Assembly: GCA_934359255.1 (NCBI GenBank)
Contig: CAKRLG010000004.1
Location: 62,001-126,000 of the forward strand
Length of the DNA: 64,000 nucleotides
Origin: an uncultured Ruminococcus sp.
GTDB lineage: Bacteria; Bacillota; Clostridia; Lachnospirales; Lachnospiraceae
Direction of reading: 5' to 3'
Every line of letters begins with the position of its first letter. The stretch's first letter is position 1. A program made the position numbers and the translations under genes. Under the pieces are notes generated by a model. That model saw only the letters and a list, made by a program, of their open reading frames with translations, made no database searches and was not told the DNA's origin. Below, one piece after another: positions 60,519 through 64,000 of the stretch.

Positions 60519-61991
60519 ATGGAGCCATTTGCTGTCTACAAAGATATACAAGCCCGTACGAAGGGCCAATTCCTTCTGGGAGTGGTAGGACCGGTCCGGA
60601 CGGGCAAATCCACATTTATCCGGCGGTTCATGGAACTTCTGGCACTTCCGGGAATGGAAGAACAGGATGCTGCGGAGGTGCGGGATCAGCTGCCGGTTTC
60701 CGGTTCCGGAAAGACAATTACAACAGTGGAACCCAAATTTATTCCCAGGGAAGCAGTGAATGTAAATCTGGGAGAAGAGATTCCGGTGAAAATCCGACTG
60801 ATCGACTGTGTGGGATTTATGGTGGATGAAGCTACAGGGGATATGGAGCAGGAAAAAGAACGAATGGTAAAAACCCCCTGGTATGAACAGGAGATTCCGT
60901 TTCATCAGGCGGCAGAAATCGGAACCAGAAAAGTGATCCAGGAACATTCTACCATCGGCCTTGTGGTAACCTGCGACGGTTCCTTCGGTGATATTCCGCG
61001 CAAAAATTTTGTGGATGGAGAAGAAAAGACAGTACAGGAACTGAAAAAACAAGGAAAGCCATTTTTGATTCTTGTGAATTCGAAAAAACCGTACGGGGAA
61101 GAGGCACAGAAACTGGTAAAAGAACTGGAAGAAAAATATCAGGCAGCGGTACTGGGGGTAAACTGTGAACAGCTTCGAAAAGAAGATGTGATCCGGATCC
61201 TGGAAAAGATTCTTTATGAATTCCCGGTGCGCCAGATCGAATATTACATACCCAAATGGGTGGAACTGCTTCCGGTCACCCATTATCTGAAAGAAGATCT
61301 GTTGAAACAGATGAAAGAGAAGATGGGAACCATGGAATTCATCCGTGATATCCGGCAGGAAAATCTGCAGATGGACAGTAGCTATGTCAAATCCGTCACA
61401 CTGGAAGAAATCAACCTTTCCAACGGCGTGGTAAAAGTCCGTATTCAGATCGAAGAACCCTATTATTATCAGGTGATGAGCGAGATGACCGGTGTGACGA
61501 TAGAGAGCGAGTATCAGCTGATCCATACGCTGAAAGAGCTGGCGCAGATGAAACAGGAATATGCAAAAGTCCAGCAGGCCATCGAATCCGTACGTGGAAC
61601 AGGTTATGGTGTGGTGATCCCTGAGAAAAATGAGATCATACTGGAAGAACCGGTTGTGATCCGTCAGGGAAACAAATACGGTGTCAAGATCAAGTCGGTC
61701 AGTCCTTCCATCCATATGATCAAAGCGAATATTGAGACGGAGATTGCACCTATTGTAGGAAGCGAGGAACAGGCGCAGGATCTGATCACATTTATCAAAG
61801 AAAATGAAAAAAATGCCGATGATGGTATGTGGGAGACCAATATTTTCGGAAAATCCATCGAACAGCTGGTAGAAGACGGCATTCGTACCAAGATTGCTCA
61901 GATCAGTGAAGAAAGTCAGGTGAAGCTGCAGGACACGATGCAAAAGATCGTCAATGACAGCAAGGGCGGCTTGATCTGTATAATTATCTGA
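60519..61991 (+). CDS. spoIVA: Stage IV sporulation protein A
   Basis: 490 residues. SpoIVA is the ATP-hydrolysing morphogenetic protein that polymerises on the forespore surface as the base of the spore coat. Walker A GPVRTGKST (24-32) and Asp in the IDCVGFMVDEA motif near 90-100 are present, and the C-terminus ends in hydrophobic GGLICIII, the usual anchoring region. Full length. GGAGG lies 10 nt before the ATG and is sequestered in a hairpin. Family members are controlled by sigma-E; CATATACT at about 60478 could be part of such a promoter, but I cannot fix the -35. Confidence 0.97.
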   Translation: MEPFAVYKDIQARTKGQFLLGVVGPVRTGKSTFIRRFMELLALPGMEEQDAAEVRDQLPVSGSGKTITTVEPKFIPREAVNVNLGEEIPVKIRLIDCVGFMVDEATGDMEQEKERMVKTPWYEQEIPFHQAAEIGTRKVIQEHSTIGLVVTCDGSFGDIPRKNFVDGEEKTVQELKKQGKPFLILVNSKKPYGEEAQKLVKELEEKYQAAVLGVNCEQLRKEDVIRILEKILYEFPVRQIEYYIPKWVELLPVTHYLKEDLLKQMKEKMGTMEFIRDIRQENLQMDSSYVKSVTLEEINLSNGVVKVRIQIEEPYYYQVMSEMTGVTIESEYQLIHTLKELAQMKQEYAKVQQAIESVRGTGYGVVIPEKNEIILEEPVVIRQGNKYGVKIKSVSPSIHMIKANIETEIAPIVGSEEQAQDLITFIKENEKNADDGMWETNIFGKSIEQLVEDGIRTKIAQISEESQVKLQDTMQKIVNDSKGGLICIII

Positions 61992-62019
61992 AAAAAGTGC
62001 TGAGGAAAATGCAAAGAAA

Positions 62020-62048
62020 TTGACAAAGATTTGTAACAAAGTTATAAT
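62020..62048 (+). promoter_or_regulatory. Promoter of the cell-wall repeat protein gene
   Basis: TTGACA (62020-62025), 17-bp spacer, TATAAT (62043-62048). TGTAAC-AAAGT-TATAAT (62032-62048) is one base from a WalR-type box on the plus strand and overlaps the -10. The leader is about 145 nt and ends in three degenerate AAGTACA(A)T repeats just before the start. Confidence 0.75.
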
Positions 62049-62198
62049 AAAAGCTGTGACCAAGAAACCAGTCGAAAATGATATACCGGTATGATGTCCG
62101 GATCAAAAGATTCGGGTATCAGTAATATCGAGAAAAGTGTAATGCTTCAGACATAGAAGAAAATACAATAGAAAAAAGTACAATAGAAGGAAGTACAT

Positions 62199-64000
62199 AT
62201 GAAGAAAAAATACGTAAGCAGATTACTGGCAGGATGCCTTACAGTTACCATGCTGACACCGACCGGAGCACTGGCAAGTGTTCCGCAGCCGGTAGTGACA
62301 CAGGAAGCATCCCAGAAGGCCGGGCAGGAGAACGAAACAGAAAACAAAGAACAGGCAGAGGAATATGCAGCAGAGGGTGCGGCAGAGGTACAGACAGACG
62401 AAACCGAACCGGCAGCAAACGGAGCAGCTGCAGATAAGAGCAAAGAACAGGCAGAACCGCAGACGGCACAGACCGGTGAACAGGAGGTTTCAGAGACAGA
62501 ACCCCAGGCGCAGGTACAGCCAAGGGCTGTAGTGGCGGTCAATCAGTGGATCCAGAATGGAAATCGCTGGTGGTACCGTCATGCAGACGGAAGCTATACC
62601 ACCAATGGATGGGAAGTGATCAACGGAGCCTGGTATTACTTTGACGGAGCCGGCTGGATGGTGACCGGCTGGTTAAAACTTTCCGGAACCTGGTATTATC
62701 TGACGGGAAGCGGAGCCATGGCAACGGGCTGGATCCAGACCGGTGGAACCTGGTATTACATGAACGCCAGCGGAGCGATGGTAACCGATACCTGGATCGG
62801 AAACAACTATGTAGACGGAAGCGGAGCCTGGATCCCGGGAAAAGTAAAAGCACAGGCCGGCTGGGTACAGAACGGAAGCCGTTGGTGGTATCGCCATGCA
62901 GACGGAAGCTATACCACCAATGGATGGGAAGTGATCAACGGAGCCTGGTATTACTTTGACGGAGCCGGCTGGATGGTGACCGGCTGGTTAAAACTTTCCG
63001 GAACCTGGTATTATCTGACAGGAAGCGGAGCTATGGCAACGGGCTGGATCCAGGTAGGCGGAACCTGGTATTACATGAATGCCAGCGGAGCGATGGTAAC
63101 CGATACCTGGATCGGAAACAATTATGTAGACGGAAGCGGAGCCTGGATCCCTGGGAAAGTAAAAGCACAGGCCGGCTGGATACAGAGCGGAAACCGCTGG
63201 TGGTATCGTCATGCAGACGGAAGCTATACCAAAAATAACTGGGAAGCCATCAATGGAACCTGGTATTATTTTGACGGAGCCGGCTGGATGGTAACCGGCT
63301 GGATAAAACTTTCCGGAACCTGGTATTATCTGACGGGAAGCGGAGCCATGGCAACGGGCTGGATCCAGGTAGGTGGAACCTGGTATTACATGAACGCCAG
63401 CGGAGCGATGGTAACCGATACCTGGATCGGCGACAATTATGTGGACGGCAGCGGTGCATGGGTACAGGGAAAGACCAGAGCACAGGCTTACTGGGCTCAG
63501 AATAACGGCGGCTGGCTGTATGTGCAGGAAGACGGTTCTTATGCAAAGAGCACCTGGAAAACGATCGATGGAAAAGAATATTATTTCGGTGCTGACGGTT
63601 ATATGGTAACCGGCTGGCTGAAGCAGGGAAGCACCTGGTATTATCTGAAACCGACCGCAAAGAACAGTACAGAAAAAGTAGGTGAGAAGGCCTATAATTA
63701 CTGGGTGGGAACAGCCGGGATCGGTGGTTATTACATTGATAAATACGGCAGAATGGTAGCCGGCAAAGATTACAGCCTCGGAAGTTATATTTACACGTTC
63801 GATGCCAACGGATTATGCACGAATCGGGAAAACCGTTATCTTCAGGTGACTGATGCGAATGGAAGAAAATACAATGTGGAAAAGAAGACCTATCTTTCCG
63901 ATCCTCAGGTGGGCGTGGATGTAACAGAGGATGAGTTCCTTGCAGCAGCTGTTTATGCAGAGTCGGCAAACCAGGGACTTACCGGTATGACAGGTGTCGC
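62199..64000 (+). CDS. Secreted protein with cell-wall-binding repeats and probable SleB-type hydrolase domain (3' end beyond the window)
   Basis: At least 600 residues; no stop before the window ends. Signal peptide 1-26 (ends GALAS), an acidic Glu/Gln/Ala-rich stretch to about 113, then Trp/Tyr/Gly-rich choline-binding-type repeats (WYYFDGAGWMVTGW, WYYLTGSGAMATGW) organised in 105-residue super-repeats. After residue about 545 the sequence changes, and the last segment (EDEFLAAAVYAESANQGLTGMTGVA) resembles the start of a SleB-like cell-wall hydrolase domain; this is an inference from a short stretch. GAAGGAAG precedes the ATG. Expected on the cell surface, binding teichoic acid or another wall polymer. 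Confidence 0.88.
   Translation, partial: MKKKYVSRLLAGCLTVTMLTPTGALASVPQPVVTQEASQKAGQENETENKEQAEEYAAEGAAEVQTDETEPAANGAAADKSKEQAEPQTAQTGEQEVSETEPQAQVQPRAVVAVNQWIQNGNRWWYRHADGSYTTNGWEVINGAWYYFDGAGWMVTGWLKLSGTWYYLTGSGAMATGWIQTGGTWYYMNASGAMVTDTWIGNNYVDGSGAWIPGKVKAQAGWVQNGSRWWYRHADGSYTTNGWEVINGAWYYFDGAGWMVTGWLKLSGTWYYLTGSGAMATGWIQVGGTWYYMNASGAMVTDTWIGNNYVDGSGAWIPGKVKAQAGWIQSGNRWWYRHADGSYTKNNWEAINGTWYYFDGAGWMVTGWIKLSGTWYYLTGSGAMATGWIQVGGTWYYMNASGAMVTDTWIGDNYVDGSGAWVQGKTRAQAYWAQNNGGWLYVQEDGSYAKSTWKTIDGKEYYFGADGYMVTGWLKQGSTWYYLKPTAKNSTEKVGEKAYNYWVGTAGIGGYYIDKYGRMVAGKDYSLGSYIYTFDANGLCTNRENRYLQVTDANGRKYNVEKKTYLSDPQVGVDVTEDEFLAAAVYAESANQGLTGMTGV
62547..63491 (+). repeat. Three tandem 315-bp repeats in the cell-wall-binding gene
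   Basis: Units begin at 62547, 62862 and 63177, each exactly 315 bp (105 codons) and nearly identical in DNA, including silent positions. A fourth, diverged unit starts at 63492. The near-identity indicates recent duplication or gene conversion, and the number of units may vary between strains. Confidence 0.92.

Noticed and set aside
60459..62063. 534-codon open frame on the minus strand
   Set aside because: It is antisense to spoIVA, is rich in Phe/His/Ile without domains, and lacks a plausible ribosome-binding site. Codon structure of the plus strand explains it.
63250..63969. Minus-strand open frames repeated at 62620-63969
   Set aside because: Reverse reading of the 315-bp repeats in the cell-wall-binding gene.

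Overview
The window reads as chromosomal DNA of an anaerobic, spore-forming Firmicute of the family Lachnospiraceae (a Blautia- or Ruminococcus-like gut clostridium is my best guess). The support is spoIVA, a Feo iron-uptake operon with two FeoA proteins and a small Cys-rich partner, separate pyrB/pyrI subunits, clostridial-type aspartate kinase, and cell-wall proteins with Trp/Tyr/Gly-rich choline-binding-type repeats. Promoters are mostly sigma-A type with a 17-bp spacer. I saw no tRNA, rRNA, CRISPR array or transposase.

Layout. 0-14 kb: larC; a DtxR-type regulator divergent from feoA-feoA-feoB-(Cys-rich protein)-fur-like; a small acidic protein with a heavy-metal P-type ATPase; a secreted NlpC/P60 hydrolase; lon behind a CIRCE element; larB. 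14-20 kb: pyrB-pyrI-araC on the minus strand, then folC, pheA and a DUF815 ATPase. 20.7-26.5 kb: a VanRS-like two-component system overlapping a secreted membrane-anchored protein and an ABC exporter. 26.6-31.3 kb: PHP-domain protein, cation/proton antiporter, aspartate kinase, lipoprotein. 31.4-39.3 kb: plsX-acpP-rnc-smc-ftsY-ilvA. 39.7-50.4 kb: degV, then a more AT-rich accessory block (XRE regulator, EF-hand-like lipoprotein, DUF2752 protein, several zinc-ribbon membrane proteins, a zinc-ribbon/TM/subtilisin-like protease, a polytopic membrane protein and a membrane-anchored probable pseudokinase). 50.5-56.5 kb: ROK repressor, fucose/arabinose-isomerase-like protein, xylulokinase, PatB/MalY-type aminotransferase. 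56.6-62 kb: ylxM-ffh-rpsP-khpA-rimM-trmD and spoIVA. The window ends inside a secreted protein with three nearly identical 105-residue cell-wall-binding repeats.

How it fits together. The Feo block is a self-contained ferrous-iron module with its likely repressor next door and an operator-like palindrome inside its promoter. The envelope theme recurs: NlpC/P60 protein, repeat-bearing lipoprotein, plsX/acpP, a VanS-like sensor with an exporter, and the final repeat protein. The rnc-smc-ftsY and ylxM-ffh-rpsP-rimM-trmD clusters, often contiguous in Firmicutes, are separated here by about 18.5 kb that includes the accessory block.

The most unusual signals are non-coding. Three intergenic hairpin elements (1568-1752, 20084-20428, 39346-39529) share a core of about 120 nt but are flanked by inverted arms of exactly 32 nt whose sequence differs at every locus while staying self-complementary. 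One of them carries a second palindromic element nested inside it, with relatives at 44551 and 54908. The accessory zinc-ribbon/protease/pseudokinase block is the best candidate for an undescribed protein system.
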